From positions 1-50,598 of the forward strand of contig NZ_CAIWTY010000014.1 in assembly GCF_903915725.1 (NCBI RefSeq): 50,598 nt of DNA, in the 5' to 3' direction. The notes beneath the pieces are model-generated. The model was not told where the DNA came from. It saw only the letters and a list, made by a program, of their open reading frames with translations, and searched no databases. The translations under genes and the position numbers were made by a program. The DNA is from an uncultured Rhodopila sp. (lineage in GTDB: Bacteria > Pseudomonadota > Alphaproteobacteria > Acetobacterales > Acetobacteraceae). This document shows positions 24,946-33,520 of the stretch, in pieces (position 1 is the first letter of the stretch; every line of letters starts with the position of its first letter).

Positions 24946-25788
24946 ACCATGACTGACGAGACTATGGTTGCTGTCTACGATACAGCCACCCGGGCCGACG
25001 CGGCCATACGCGAGCTGGAGGCGGCCGGCATCCCCTCCGGCGGAATAACCCGAGAGCCGTCCGCGGCCGGCAGCATGGTAGGCCGGTCGGATCGGCCGGT
25101 GCGTGAGCAAGGTTTCTGGAGCAGCATGTTCGGCGGCGAACCGGATCACGGAACCGCCGTCTACGACCGTAGCATAGCGGGCGGGTCGCACGTGGTGACG
25201 GTCAAGGCTCCCGAAGCGCGGGCCGCACACGTGATAGACATTCTGGAGCGCCACAGTCCCCTCGATGTCGACGACCAGTCAACCGGCCTCGGGTTCGATG
25301 GGACGGGATGCACGACGACGACCACAGAGCGCGGAGCGACGCAAACCGGCGCCGTTCCCGGGCGGGGCGTGCCGACGCATGACGGCGAGGAGGCTACCCC
25401 TCTGGCCGAGGAACAGATCAACGTCAGCAAGCGCCTGATCAACCGTGGCACCACGCGCATACGCCGCTTCGCGGTGGAGACGCCGGTTGAAGAGAACGTC
25501 ACCTTGCGGTCCGAGCGTGTGTCCGTCGAACGTCGCCCGGTTTCCCGGGACGCGCGGGTTGCCGATGCGGCCTTCTCCGACAAGACGATCGAGGTGACGT
25601 AGAGCGATGAGGAAGCGGTCGTCGGAAAGAGGGCGCGGGTCAGAGAAGAGGTTGTTGTCCGCAAGGTCGTCGCCGATCGCGTCGAGACGGTTCGCGACAC
25701 GGTCACACGCGAGGACGTTGAGATCACTGGCGATGGCAAGCGCGACAACAACCCGGCACGCGGCGCCGTGGCGCCCGGCGGCCGCTGA
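24946..25788 (+). pseudogene. DUF2382 stress-type gene interrupted by in-frame TAG
   Basis: From ATG 24946 (GGAGA upstream) the frame encodes an N-terminal domain like that of general-stress YflT-type proteins (MVAVYDTATRADAAIRELEA), a linker, then DUF2382 (QINVSKRLINRGTTRIRR, ENVTLRSERVSVERRPV). It stops at TAG 25600-25602 right after KTIEVT. The same frame continues as SDEEAVVGKRARVREEVVV and TREDVEITGDGK to TGA at 25786-25788, exactly the expected rest of the domain. A single base change (GAG to TAG) explains the stop. The truncated 218-residue product may still be made. Confidence 0.7.
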
Positions 25789-25859
25789 GTTCTCTCAATC
25801 CAATCGCGATCGCGGCGCGCAGTCCGAGGCTACGCGCCGCGGCTGAACCGGAGAAAATC

Positions 25860-26123
25860 ATGTCCATCATCGCCTGGCTTATACTCGGACTCATCGCCGG
25901 CTTCATCGGCAGCAAGATTGTCAACCGATCGGGCGAAGGCGTCCTGCTGGATATCGGCCTTGGCGTCGTCGGCGCGGTCGTCGGCGGCTTTCTGTTCTCG
26001 CTCGTTGGTTCGGCACCGGTTACGGGGCTCAACATCTACAGCCTGGTCGTTGCGGTTATCGGTTCGATCGTCGTCCTGTGGATCTATTGCGCCGTCAACG
26101 GCCATTACCGCATGGTCGTCTAA
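25860..26123 (+). CDS. GlsB/YeaQ/YmgE-family membrane protein
   Basis: An 87-residue, very hydrophobic protein with three predicted membrane segments (IIAWLILGLIAGFIGSKIV, LDIGLGVVGAVVGGFLFSLV, LVVAVIGSIVVLWIYCAV) and the family's G-x-x-G-x-x-G repeats. Members were once called transglycosylase-associated proteins and are induced by stress; their function is unsettled. Neighbouring DUF2382 genes fit a stress cassette. Confidence 0.88.
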   Translation: MSIIAWLILGLIAGFIGSKIVNRSGEGVLLDIGLGVVGAVVGGFLFSLVGSAPVTGLNIYSLVVAVIGSIVVLWIYCAVNGHYRMVV

Positions 26124-26188
26124 CTCCGGATGTCGCTGGCATTCCGGTCAGCGATCGTCTGCTTGTGTTTTGCGGACAGGAGCCGCCG

Positions 26189-26284
26189 ATGAATGACAGC
26201 CGGTGGGAGCTTCTGATTGTCGTGCTCCTGTCATCCGCCGCCTTCTTTGCGGGTTGGCACTTCGTCGGGCGACTTCTCGGCTAG
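26189..26284 (+). CDS. 31-residue single-TM small protein
   Basis: Starts at ATG 26189 with AGGAG 6-7 nt upstream. MNDSRWE is followed by one hydrophobic span LLIVVLLSSAAFFAGWHFVG and a short tail. Small membrane peptides of this shape are common in stress operons. Its size makes the call tentative; ribosome binding site and composition support it. Confidence 0.4.
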   Translation: MNDSRWELLIVVLLSSAAFFAGWHFVGRLLG

Positions 26285-26401
26285 CGGCCGCCGCGGCCGT
26301 GAACGAGGTAGAAAAGATAACCGCAACTTTGCGCTGCGCGAGCCCCGCCTGGCCGATTTCATCGTGCGAATCGAAGACCGCTGCGAGGGAGGCAAACGAC
26401 G

Positions 26402-26599
26402 ATGAGCTATCGGCTGCTTTTTTTGGATAAGAACGGGCTTCTGGTTGGAAAGGCGGCCGTGCATTGCCGGCGAGATGAGGAAGCGATCGCCGTCGCACGG
26501 CGCTATCGCTGCATCGCGGGTTATGGAAGGTTCCCGACCGGACTGAACGAAGCGACCAGGATTCCGAATGACCGAGACGCAAGCTGCATCAGGCGCTGA
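26402..26599 (+). CDS. small hypothetical protein
   Basis: A 65-residue protein starting MSYRLLFLDKNGLLVGKAAV and containing CRRDEEAIAVARRYRC. GGGAGG lies 9 nt before the ATG. The D-E-E-A-I-x-x-A pattern recalls many short alphaproteobacterial stress proteins of unknown function. Its 3' end overlaps the start of the next gene by 32 bp in a different frame. Confidence 0.55.
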   Translation: MSYRLLFLDKNGLLVGKAAVHCRRDEEAIAVARRYRCIAGYGRFPTGLNEATRIPNDRDASCIRR

Positions 26600-26939
26600 C
26601 TTTGCGGCGAGTGAGCGGGCGTATATCCGCAGCGAACTCGACATGATCTTCTCGACCTTGCCGACGGTGGCGGATGGCTTCCAGCTCAAGACCTGGCGCG
26701 GCGGCCCGGACCGCGGCAAGCCGAAGATCTCTCCCGTGGCCAAGGGGCTGCTGGAGCGCGGACTGATGCGGCTGGACACCGCTGGCCGCCTGCCGCGCCT
26801 GTTGTTCACCCAGAGCGGGATTGCCGCACGCCGCGCCATGATGAGCGACCGGCGCTTCGCCGATCCGAAGAAATTCGCGCATGTCCGCCAGGAACTCGGC
26901 ATCGATCCCGTGCCGGAGACGCAGGCCCGGCAGGATTGA
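26568..26939 (+). CDS. hypothetical protein, possible winged helix
   Basis: A 123-residue protein with SELDMIFSTLPTVADGFQL, WRGGPDRGKPKISPVAKGLL and RLPRLLFTQSGIAARRAMM. The order (helices, a G-rich loop, then LTxxG-like FTQSGIAALR) resembles the end of small winged-helix proteins, but I do not recognise the family. It overlaps the previous gene by 32 bp and is the last gene before the repeat-led backbone module. Confidence 0.55.
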   Translation: MTETQAASGADFAASERAYIRSELDMIFSTLPTVADGFQLKTWRGGPDRGKPKISPVAKGLLERGLMRLDTAGRLPRLLFTQSGIAARRAMMSDRRFADPKKFAHVRQELGIDPVPETQARQD

Positions 26940-27230
26940 GGATGCCGCTCCGATCCAACTTGCGTTACTGCGTAACGGCGGCGGTCTGCCAGCGGCGCGG
27001 GCAGGGCAGGGCGGGGCAAGATGCTGATAGGACCAACCCGGAACCCGGCGATATCCTCGGCCTTCTCGCGCAAGACACCGAGGCCCGGCAGCAGGAGCAC
27101 GGAAGGAGATCGGAACGATGAAAACCGCCCGGGAGACTGTCGAAGAGTGCGCCATCGCCTGACAGTCGGGTCCGGCGCACATCGGGCATCAGCGTTGCCG
27201 ATCCGGGACCGCTACCGCTTGCGCCGGATG

Positions 27231-27290
27231 CGCCGCAAGGGTGCGTCGCGCGATGCGCTCCCGTGCTGCGCACGCCCTTGCCCCGCCCCG
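27231..27290. repeat. GCAAGGG/CCCTTGC intergenic hairpin, copy 1
   Basis: GCAAGGG at 27235-27241 pairs with CCCTTGC at 27275-27281; the adjoining TGCG and CGCA extend the stem with a 2-nt bulge. It lies about 100 bp upstream of the Toprim gene. Same core as the copies near 28.46, 32.42, 33.44 and 47.04 kb. The 448-bp region 26940-27387 holds no gene that I can support. Confidence 0.65.
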
Positions 27291-27387
27291 TCTTCGCGGT
27301 TGCCGCGGGGTCAGATGGCAGGGTAGAACAGAAGAGGAACTCGCTACGTCGTTCCCATGCCCGGCCGACCCACAGGAGCGCGGAGCG

Positions 27388-28332
27388 ATGAGCGAACAGG
27401 ACCAGGAGATTGAGCAACTGAAGGCCGGCGTGAGCTGTGCCACGCTGCTGGAGCGGCTGGCGCCGGTATGGCAGCTCGACCGCGCGGAAAGCACCCGCCG
27501 CAGCCTCAAATACCGCCGCGGCGCTGGCGAAATTCTGATCGTCAACCACAACGGCCACGGCTGGTGGGACCCGCTGAGCGACTGCAAGGGCGATATCTTC
27601 AGCCTCGTCCGCCATCTCGATCCCGGACTGAGCTTCGGCGGCGCCTGCCGCCTGCTGCGCGACTTCGTCGGCATCGCCCCGGCGTTTCCCGAAGCGGTTC
27701 GCACTCGGCGCGTGCGGGGATCGCAGGTTCCCATTCCCGAGCGATGGGAGCGCTGCCGGCCGCTGTCACGCGGTTCACCGGCCTGGCGCTTTCTCATCGA
27801 AAAACGGGGACTGCCGGAGAGCATCCTGGTTGCCGCGCGGGCAGGCGACGCCGTGCGGGAAGGCCCGCGCGGCAGCGCCTGGTTCGTCCATCGTGACGGG
27901 GCAGGGGTTCTGACCGGGATCGAAATGCGCGGCGGCGACTATCGCAATTTCTCGGCCGGCGGCGGCAAGACGCTGTTCCGCCTGCCCGGCGGTCCCGGCC
28001 GCCTGAGCCGCGTCGCGGTAAGCGAGTCGGCGATCGACGCGCTGAGCCTGGCGGCGATGGAAGGCGCGAGGCCGGACACGCTGTATGCCGCAACCGCCGG
28101 CGGGATGAGACCAGGCACCGTCGCCGCGCTCGGGCAGCTCCTGCAGGATCTCGCGACCGGCCCGGCCGGACTGCTGGTCGCCGCGACCGATGCCGACACC
28201 GCCGGGCGCCGCTACGCCGCGCGCCTGGAACACATGGCGACCGAGGCCGGGGTCCGGTTCCAAGCCATCCTGCCGCCCGATGGGTTGAACGACTGGAACG
28301 ACGCCCTGCGCGCGCGGACGCCTGTCCCGTAA
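27388..28332 (+). CDS. Toprim/DUF3991 primase-like protein
   Basis: A 314-residue protein. The N-terminal part (ATLLERLAPVWQLDRAEST, HGWWDPLSDCKGDIFSLV) matches the CHC2-like/DUF3991 region of plasmid primase-type proteins. The C-terminal part is a Toprim_2 domain: VAVSESAIDALSLAA carries the conserved Glu, and LLVAATDADTAGRRYAARL the D-x-D motif. Such domains synthesise primers or cut and join DNA. The ATG at 27388 has GGAGCGCGGAG upstream. It opens the backbone module and is preceded by a hairpin repeat. Confidence 0.85.
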   Translation: MSEQDQEIEQLKAGVSCATLLERLAPVWQLDRAESTRRSLKYRRGAGEILIVNHNGHGWWDPLSDCKGDIFSLVRHLDPGLSFGGACRLLRDFVGIAPAFPEAVRTRRVRGSQVPIPERWERCRPLSRGSPAWRFLIEKRGLPESILVAARAGDAVREGPRGSAWFVHRDGAGVLTGIEMRGGDYRNFSAGGGKTLFRLPGGPGRLSRVAVSESAIDALSLAAMEGARPDTLYAATAGGMRPGTVAALGQLLQDLATGPAGLLVAATDADTAGRRYAARLEHMATEAGVRFQAILPPDGLNDWNDALRARTPVP

Positions 28333-28430
28333 CGCCGCCCCGCAACTGCCCTGCCACGCTCTCTGGCGGCGTTCAGGCGGGAAGAACGAAAGGGAAATTG
28401 GACCAAGACGGGAGAAATAAGAACGCCTGC

Positions 28431-28499
28431 CGCATCGCGTCCGCCCGCCGCAAGGGACCGGCCTGCGGCCTCGCGCCAGCGCGCGCCCTTGCCCCGGCC
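28431..28499. repeat. GCAAGGG/CCCTTGC intergenic hairpin, copy 2
   Basis: GCAAGGG at 28450-28456 and CCCTTGC at 28486-28492. The outer arms CCGCATCGCG (upstream) and its near complement after 28499 extend the palindrome. It lies about 50 bp upstream of the AAA ATPase. The inner part GGGACCGGCCTGCGGCCTCG is shared word for word with the copy at 47 kb. Confidence 0.7.
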
Positions 28500-28549
28500 A
28501 GCCGCGATGCGGGGCGGGGTGGATGTTCGAGGCATGAGGAAGCACCCCG

Positions 28550-29575
28550 ATGAACATCCAGGATTTCGCAACCACTCTTACGGCCGTCATCCGCCATAAC
28601 CGAACGCTGCTGAGCACCGGCCGGAGCGTCAGGGACTACCTGGTGCCGATGGCCTGGGGCGATCCCGGCCTCGGCAAGAGCGACATCGCCGAGGCCGTCG
28701 CCGAGGATCTCGGACTCGATCTGATCTACGCCGATCTCGCCACCCGCGATCCCGCCGAACTGGCCGGCATCCCCTGGGTGAAGGACGGCAGGACGATCCG
28801 CTGCCGGCCGGACTGGCTGCCCGACGCCGGCAGCGGGATCCTGTTCCTCGACGAACTGCCGCAGGCCGGCATCGCCAATCTCAACATCGCGGCGACCCTG
28901 ATCCGCGAACACCGCATCGGCGAACACCGCCTGCCGGACACCTGGATGGTAACCTGCGCGGGGAACCATCTGCACAACCGCGCCGGCACGACGACGATTC
29001 CAAGCCACGTGCGCAACCGGCTGATGCATCTCGTTGTCGACGCGCATGCGCCCGGCTGGGCCAAATGGGCCAGCAGGCGCGGCATCGATCCGATGCTCAT
29101 CGCCTACAACCGCTACCGAGCGCAGGAGTACCACCACAAGTTCTCGGCGACCGACAACGCCTATCCGACCCCGCGCAGTTGGACCGCCGGACACCAGGTG
29201 GTTCAGCTCGATCTGCCGGACCCGCTGCGGCGCGAATGCATGGACGGCACGGTCGGCCCGGCCGCGAGCGCGGACTTCGCCGGCTTCCGGCAGATCTTCG
29301 CCAGCCTGCCGGATGTCGATGCGATCATCGCCGATCCGGACACCGCCGCGCTGCCTGCCGGCGCGATGACCTCGTACGCCCTGATGGGCGCGCTGAGCTT
29401 CCGTGCCAGGCCGGCAAACTTCGCGGCGATCATCCGCTACCTCGACCGCCTGCCGGAGCAGGAGTTCGCCGTCGTCTGCATCGTCGATGCGACGGCGCGT
29501 GACGCTGATCTGACGATCACCGCGGCCTACCAGCAATGGGCCGCCGGGCACGGCGAACTGCTGAGCGGCCACTAA
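28550..29575 (+). CDS. MoxR-type AAA+ ATPase
   Basis: A 341-residue AAA+ protein. Walker A is GDPGLGKS (37-44) and Walker B ILFLDE (97-102); sensor-1-like TCAGNH follows (about 135-140) and RNRLMHL is arginine-finger-like. The family (MoxR/CobS type) works as a ring ATPase together with a vWA-domain protein to remodel or insert metals into client complexes. The HExxH-vWA gene two positions downstream is the expected partner. The gene follows the Toprim gene in the same direction with a hairpin repeat between. Confidence 0.87.
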   Translation: MNIQDFATTLTAVIRHNRTLLSTGRSVRDYLVPMAWGDPGLGKSDIAEAVAEDLGLDLIYADLATRDPAELAGIPWVKDGRTIRCRPDWLPDAGSGILFLDELPQAGIANLNIAATLIREHRIGEHRLPDTWMVTCAGNHLHNRAGTTTIPSHVRNRLMHLVVDAHAPGWAKWASRRGIDPMLIAYNRYRAQEYHHKFSATDNAYPTPRSWTAGHQVVQLDLPDPLRRECMDGTVGPAASADFAGFRQIFASLPDVDAIIADPDTAALPAGAMTSYALMGALSFRARPANFAAIIRYLDRLPEQEFAVVCIVDATARDADLTITAAYQQWAAGHGELLSGH

Positions 29576-29729
29576 CCGCCACAAGAGTCCAGGCGGAGGC
29601 GCTGACGCAGCGCCCCTGCGCCCGCCCGTCCGCCGCGGCCGACGGTCGGGGTTTCGTGAACAGTCTTGAGGCAGGGCCGCCGGGCCTGCCCGCATCCCAC
29701 ACATTCCAATCCAAATCCGGAGGCCTATC

Positions 29730-30596
29730 ATGGACATCTCTACGCGCGCGCTGCTGGTCAACACGACCGTCCGCGTCTGGTCCGGCGAGAAGCGGGACAA
29801 GGCCATCACCCGCGAGATCTGCACAATGAAAGGTGCGGAGAACAACGCCGTCCGCGCCAACAAGAGCCTGCTCGGCGAGCACATCCACGGCGTGCAGACC
29901 GCCGAGCGCGGCGTCCGCCAGGCGGTCAGCGAGCGCACCCTGCCCTGGATGGACGACGGCACGCGGATTCTCAAAGGCGCGGCATTCATGGCGTTCACCG
30001 AAGCCATGGCCGATCCGACCCGCGCCTTCCACGGCGCCGTGGAGACCTTTATCGACGGCTATCCGGAGATCCGATACGAAGCGCGCCGGCGGCTGGGCGA
30101 CGCCTTCCTGGAGAGCGATTTCCCGCCGCAGGCCCGGCTGAAGGAGCGGTTCGGCGTCAAGCTGACCTACCTGCCGGTGCCGAGCACCGCGGACTTCCGC
30201 GTCAACCTCTCCGACGAGGAGATCGCCGCGGTCCGGCGCAACGCCGAGGAGGCGCTGCGCGGCACGGTCAACGACGCGGTGCGGGCGCTGCTCGATCGGC
30301 TACAGGAGCCGGTGGCGCGGCTGTCCACCCGGCTGCGGCTGTTCCGGCGGGCGTCGAACGGCAAGGTGCAGCACCCGTTCCGCGACAGCCTCATCGAGAA
30401 CGTGCGGGCGATCGTCCGGCTGGCGCCGACGCTGAACCTGCTGGACGATCCGCGCATCGGCGAACTGTGCGCCGACATCGAACAGCACCTGACGGCGCAC
30501 GATCCCGAGCAACTGCGCACCTCCGCCCGGCTGCGCGAGAGCGTCGCCGACGAGGCGGACGCCATCCTGCGCCGGATGCAGGGCGCGTTCGCGTGA
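29730..30596 (+). CDS. DUF3150-like protein of the MoxR-vWA cluster
   Basis: A 288-residue, helix-rich protein starting MDISTRALLVNTTVRVWSG, after GGAGG. The opening with V-x-V-x-x-W-x-G, and its position between a MoxR ATPase and a vWA protein, match what I recall of DUF3150 proteins in phages and plasmids. Middle and end are long helices (LSTRLRLFRRASNGKVQ, RESVADEADAILRRM), perhaps coiled-coil. Function unknown; it may be an adaptor or client of the ATPase. Confidence 0.6.
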   Translation: MDISTRALLVNTTVRVWSGEKRDKAITREICTMKGAENNAVRANKSLLGEHIHGVQTAERGVRQAVSERTLPWMDDGTRILKGAAFMAFTEAMADPTRAFHGAVETFIDGYPEIRYEARRRLGDAFLESDFPPQARLKERFGVKLTYLPVPSTADFRVNLSDEEIAAVRRNAEEALRGTVNDAVRALLDRLQEPVARLSTRLRLFRRASNGKVQHPFRDSLIENVRAIVRLAPTLNLLDDPRIGELCADIEQHLTAHDPEQLRTSARLRESVADEADAILRRMQGAFA

Positions 30597-30604
30597 GGGG
30601 CGCC

Positions 30605-31846
30605 ATGACACAGCTCCCCGACACCATCACCAAGGCCCGCGCCCGCCTGCTGGTGCGGGCGCCGTTCTTCGGATCGATCGCCCTCGGCCTGGTCTGGGTG
30701 AACGCGCCGGAGGTGCGCACCATGGCCACCGACGGGCGCCGCATCTGGTTCAATCCGACCTGGTGCGAGAAGCACGGCGTCGAGCGGATCATGGGCGTGA
30801 CCGCGCACGAGGTGCTGCATGTGGTGAACAAGCACCACCTGCGGCGCGGCAGGCGCGATCCGCGGCTCTGGAACCTCGCCGCCGACCTGATGATCAACCG
30901 GGTGCTGGAGGAGGACGGCTATGTCCTTCCGCCCGGCCTTATGTTCGATCGCGAAGGCCGGTTCGCCGGACTGGCGACGGAGACGATCTATGCGCGGCTG
31001 ATCGAGTATCTTGCGCAGAACCCGCGGGACCGGCCGGAAGACGGGCAGGATTCCGGGGGTGGCCCGGACCGGCATGGCCCCAGGTATGCGGATCAATCAC
31101 CCGACCGCGGGGATGACGATGACGAGGCGGGAGACGGCGTGCCCCCGGCCGATATCTGGGGCGAGGTGCGCAACCTGACCACGGATGCCGGCCAGCCGAT
31201 GACTCCGGCCGAGCGGGTTCGGGCCGAGCACGACCTGGATGTGCGCATCCGCCAGGCCGCGGCGGCGGCCAGGCGCGCCGGAAAGTTCTCCGCCGGACTG
31301 GGCGAGATGATCGAGGCCGCGGCCGATCGGGTTGACTGGCGGGACAAGTTCCGCATGAGCTTCGACGGCACCTTGCGCGGCGAGGTCAGTTGGGCGCGGC
31401 CGAACCGGCGCTTCATTCAGCATGGGCTGTATCTGCCCGGCTGGCGGCGCAGCGGGGCGGGACGCGTGGCCTTCGTGCTGGACACCTCCGGTTCGATCTC
31501 GGCGCGCGAACTGGCGGTCTACACCGCCGGCGTGCTTGGCATTCTGGAGGAGACCGGCCCGGAGCAGGTTGCGCTGATCCAGTGCGACACCGCGGTGCGC
31601 CACGTCGCTTATCTCGATCCGGGCGAGACGTTCGACCGGATCGAGGTTGTCGGCCGCGGCGGCACGCGGTTCCAGCCGGCCTTCGCCTGGATCGCCGCAT
31701 CCGGCTTCGCGCCGAGCGTCATCGTCTATGCCACGGACCTGGTCTGCTGCGAGACCCCGGAGGACCCCGGCGTGCCGGTCATCTGGCTCACGCCGTCGCG
31801 TGGACGGGCAATCCCGTTCGGCACCATCGTCGAGGTGACGCTCTGA
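30605..31846 (+). CDS. metallopeptidase-vWA fusion (DUF2201-like), partner of MoxR
   Basis: A 413-residue protein with two parts. The first is a zincin-like domain with AHEVLHVVNKH (HEVLH at 68-72). After an acidic linker rich in Asp and Gly (about 143-180) comes a von Willebrand A domain with the MIDAS motif DTSGSIS (293-299) and the later DLVCCETPEDP segment. This pairing matches the DUF2201/PF13203+PF09967 arrangement usually next to MoxR ATPases. The start codon is 9 bp after the previous stop, so the two are co-translated. It is probably the vWA cofactor that brings clients to the ATPase. Whether the HExxH centre cuts proteins is open. Confidence 0.85.
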   Translation: MTQLPDTITKARARLLVRAPFFGSIALGLVWVNAPEVRTMATDGRRIWFNPTWCEKHGVERIMGVTAHEVLHVVNKHHLRRGRRDPRLWNLAADLMINRVLEEDGYVLPPGLMFDREGRFAGLATETIYARLIEYLAQNPRDRPEDGQDSGGGPDRHGPRYADQSPDRGDDDDEAGDGVPPADIWGEVRNLTTDAGQPMTPAERVRAEHDLDVRIRQAAAAARRAGKFSAGLGEMIEAAADRVDWRDKFRMSFDGTLRGEVSWARPNRRFIQHGLYLPGWRRSGAGRVAFVLDTSGSISARELAVYTAGVLGILEETGPEQVALIQCDTAVRHVAYLDPGETFDRIEVVGRGGTRFQPAFAWIAASGFAPSVIVYATDLVCCETPEDPGVPVIWLTPSRGRAIPFGTIVEVTL

Positions 31847-32004
31847 CAATGACGGCGTTGGAAAAGCGGCACGAAGAACGCCGGGCCGGAGCGACTTGCC
31901 TCAGCCGATTCGTGACTGTGCCGGTCGAAGTCAGGCTCGCTGCATCGGCAACCAACTCATTCATTACATTCGCATACCCGCGTCCGATCGCGGGCGTTGC
32001 CGGC

Positions 32005-32286
32005 TCAGGTCGCCAGTCCGGCGACCTCGGACCCGACGCGGCAGGGCGCGCCGCGCACGAAGCCGACAAGCCACGTGACCTCGTCCACGTGGATTTGCGC
32101 CTGCGATCTCTGAAAGTCGAGCCGGGCCTGCGCGGCGCGGAGGAACATCTCCGCCTCGGCGTCGCTCATGATCCAGCGGCGGTCCGCCTTCCGCCACTGC
32201 GCCCGCGGGCAGACCTCGCGGCGCACTTCGACCAGCACGGGATTCCAGGCAAATCGGATCGACGCCACGACGCTGCCTCCTCGCAT
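32005..32286 (-). CDS. hypothetical protein
   Basis: A 93-residue frame with a folded-looking core: SIRFAWNPVLVEVRREVCPR, DAEAEMFLRAAQARLDFQR, IHVDEVTWLVGFVRG. ATG at 32286; frame is open further up but that part is arginine-rich and reads through the hairpin repeat, so it is excluded. It is transcribed against its neighbours. No family recognised. Confidence 0.45.
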   Translation of the reverse strand: MRGGSVVASIRFAWNPVLVEVRREVCPRAQWRKADRRWIMSDAEAEMFLRAAQARLDFQRSQAQIHVDEVTWLVGFVRGAPCRVGSEVAGLAT

Positions 32287-32385
32287 CTCGTTTCGTACGG
32301 AATCGTAGAGTGCTTGCAGGTCCGCACGCAATCCCGCCGATGAATGCACGAGAATCACGAACCCGCATGCCGCGTGCGGACCGGA

Positions 32386-32450
32386 CAGCGCAAGGGTTCG
32401 TTGCGCGCCCGGGGCGCGCGCCCGCAGGCGATGCCTGCGCCCTTGCCCCG
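32386..32450. repeat. GCAAGGG/CCCTTGC intergenic hairpin, copy 3
   Basis: GCAAGGG at 32390-32396 and CCCTTGC at 32440-32446, with smaller stems inside (GCGCGCC/GGCGCGC and CGCAGGC/GCCTGCG). Outer arms CCGCGT and ACGCGG extend it. It lies about 65 bp upstream of a small membrane-protein gene. Confidence 0.65.
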
Positions 32451-32513
32451 CCCCGGCCCGACGCGGCCGGCGGGGGTGGGTCTCGGATGACGAGATGCGC
32501 AAGGAGAAAACCT

Positions 32514-32651
32514 ATGCCCGCATGGAAAGGATTGCGCCTCGCCGGCGCCGCCGCATTGACGGCTTTCGCGGTTTGGCTGGCACTCGCGGCTCCCGGCTTC
32601 CTGTCGGACCATGAGTCGACCGTCCGGTCCTTGACTTCGCTTGCGGAATAA
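32514..32651 (+). CDS. 45-residue single-TM protein
   Basis: ATG at 32514 with AAGGAG 8 nt before it. The peptide MPAWKGLRLAG is followed by a hydrophobic span AALTAFAVWLALAAPGFL and a short polar tail. It could be a membrane peptide or a signal-anchored small protein. No family recognised; support is the ribosome binding site and the hairpin repeat upstream, as before other backbone genes. Confidence 0.5.
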   Translation: MPAWKGLRLAGAAALTAFAVWLALAAPGFLSDHESTVRSLTSLAE

Positions 32652-32688
32652 CCCGCGATCTCGCGATAGCAACAAAGGAACCTGAGCG

Positions 32689-33354
32689 ATGGACCTGCGA
32701 ACCCTGATCGGCACGCTGATCGAGGCGGCCGACAAGCACGCCGACACCCTGCATGAACTGTGCAAGGAGTCGTCGGACGACGGCGCACGCGAGAGCCACG
32801 ACGCCTACCGGGCGGAACTGGATGAGACCAACGCCGCCATCGAGGCCGGCCGGGCATGGCTCGCCGGCCTCGCTCCGGAGCGACCAAACCGGATCATCGT
32901 CGATATGACGGGCGGGCTGTTCAACGGTGCCTTCGCAACGATCCCGGCGGAGATTCTGGTCATCGACAGCGACGATCCGGAGCATCCGCGGGCGGACGTT
33001 CCCGGCTTCGGGGACGGGATTTGGGCCGGACTGGAAGACGCCGACGTCGATCCCGACCGGGTTGACGCCGCCTTCGACGGCATCGCCTGGATCGACGGGG
33101 ACACGGCCGAAGATGGCGAAGGCGAGATTCACGCAAAGCCTCGGGTTGCGGGATCTATTGTTGACAGCACCGTCCTGCGGGCGAGAGCCGATGCGCCGGC
33201 CGACACCTTGGGGAAAGTCCTGGCGGAGTTCATCAGTGATGTCGAAGCCGTCGGCATGGAAACGGTGAAGCAGGAATGGCCGGACCTGGCCGCAACCTTT
33301 GCGAAGGCGCGGGCCGCGCTTGCAGAGCATGCGGAGAGACATTTGCGAAGCTGA
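32689..33354 (+). CDS. acidic hypothetical protein of the backbone module
   Basis: A 221-residue protein, strongly acidic (Asp and Glu throughout). LRTLIGTLIEAADKHADTL opens it, PNRIIVDMTGGLFNGAF and AEILVIDSDDPEHP form a likely beta core, and WPDLAATFAKARAALAEHAE a C-terminal helix. I do not recognise the family. Acidic plasmid proteins of this kind sometimes mimic DNA, but nothing here shows that. It lies between the hairpin repeats that precede the small membrane gene and the GcrA-like gene. Confidence 0.6.
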   Translation: MDLRTLIGTLIEAADKHADTLHELCKESSDDGARESHDAYRAELDETNAAIEAGRAWLAGLAPERPNRIIVDMTGGLFNGAFATIPAEILVIDSDDPEHPRADVPGFGDGIWAGLEDADVDPDRVDAAFDGIAWIDGDTAEDGEGEIHAKPRVAGSIVDSTVLRARADAPADTLGKVLAEFISDVEAVGMETVKQEWPDLAATFAKARAALAEHAERHLRS

Positions 33355-33405
33355 CGCGCCCGCCACGGAGAAGAAACAACCATTGATCCCAAAAGTCCGT
33401 GCCGG

Positions 33406-33470
33406 CCGGTGACGCGCCGCGCAAGGGTCGGGCCGGGCGCAAGCGGCGCCCTTGCCCGGCGCGTCACCGG
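33406..33470. repeat. GCAAGGG/CCCTTGC intergenic hairpin, copy 4 (22-bp arms)
   Basis: Arms 33406-33427 and 33449-33470 are complementary at 21 of 22 positions, including CCGGTGACGCGCCG and GCAAGGG, with a 21-nt loop. This is the most perfect copy. It lies 50 bp upstream of the GcrA-like gene. Confidence 0.75.
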
Positions 33471-33520
33471 GCCGCCCGGGGGGAGGCGAACGCAGCGGAA
33501 CAACGAAGCAGGAGGCCCCG

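Noticed and set aside
13891..25602. Amber (TAG) recoding, from in-frame TAG codons in two genes
   Set aside because: Both genes show other decay or a simple point mutation, and repA uses TAG as its normal stop.
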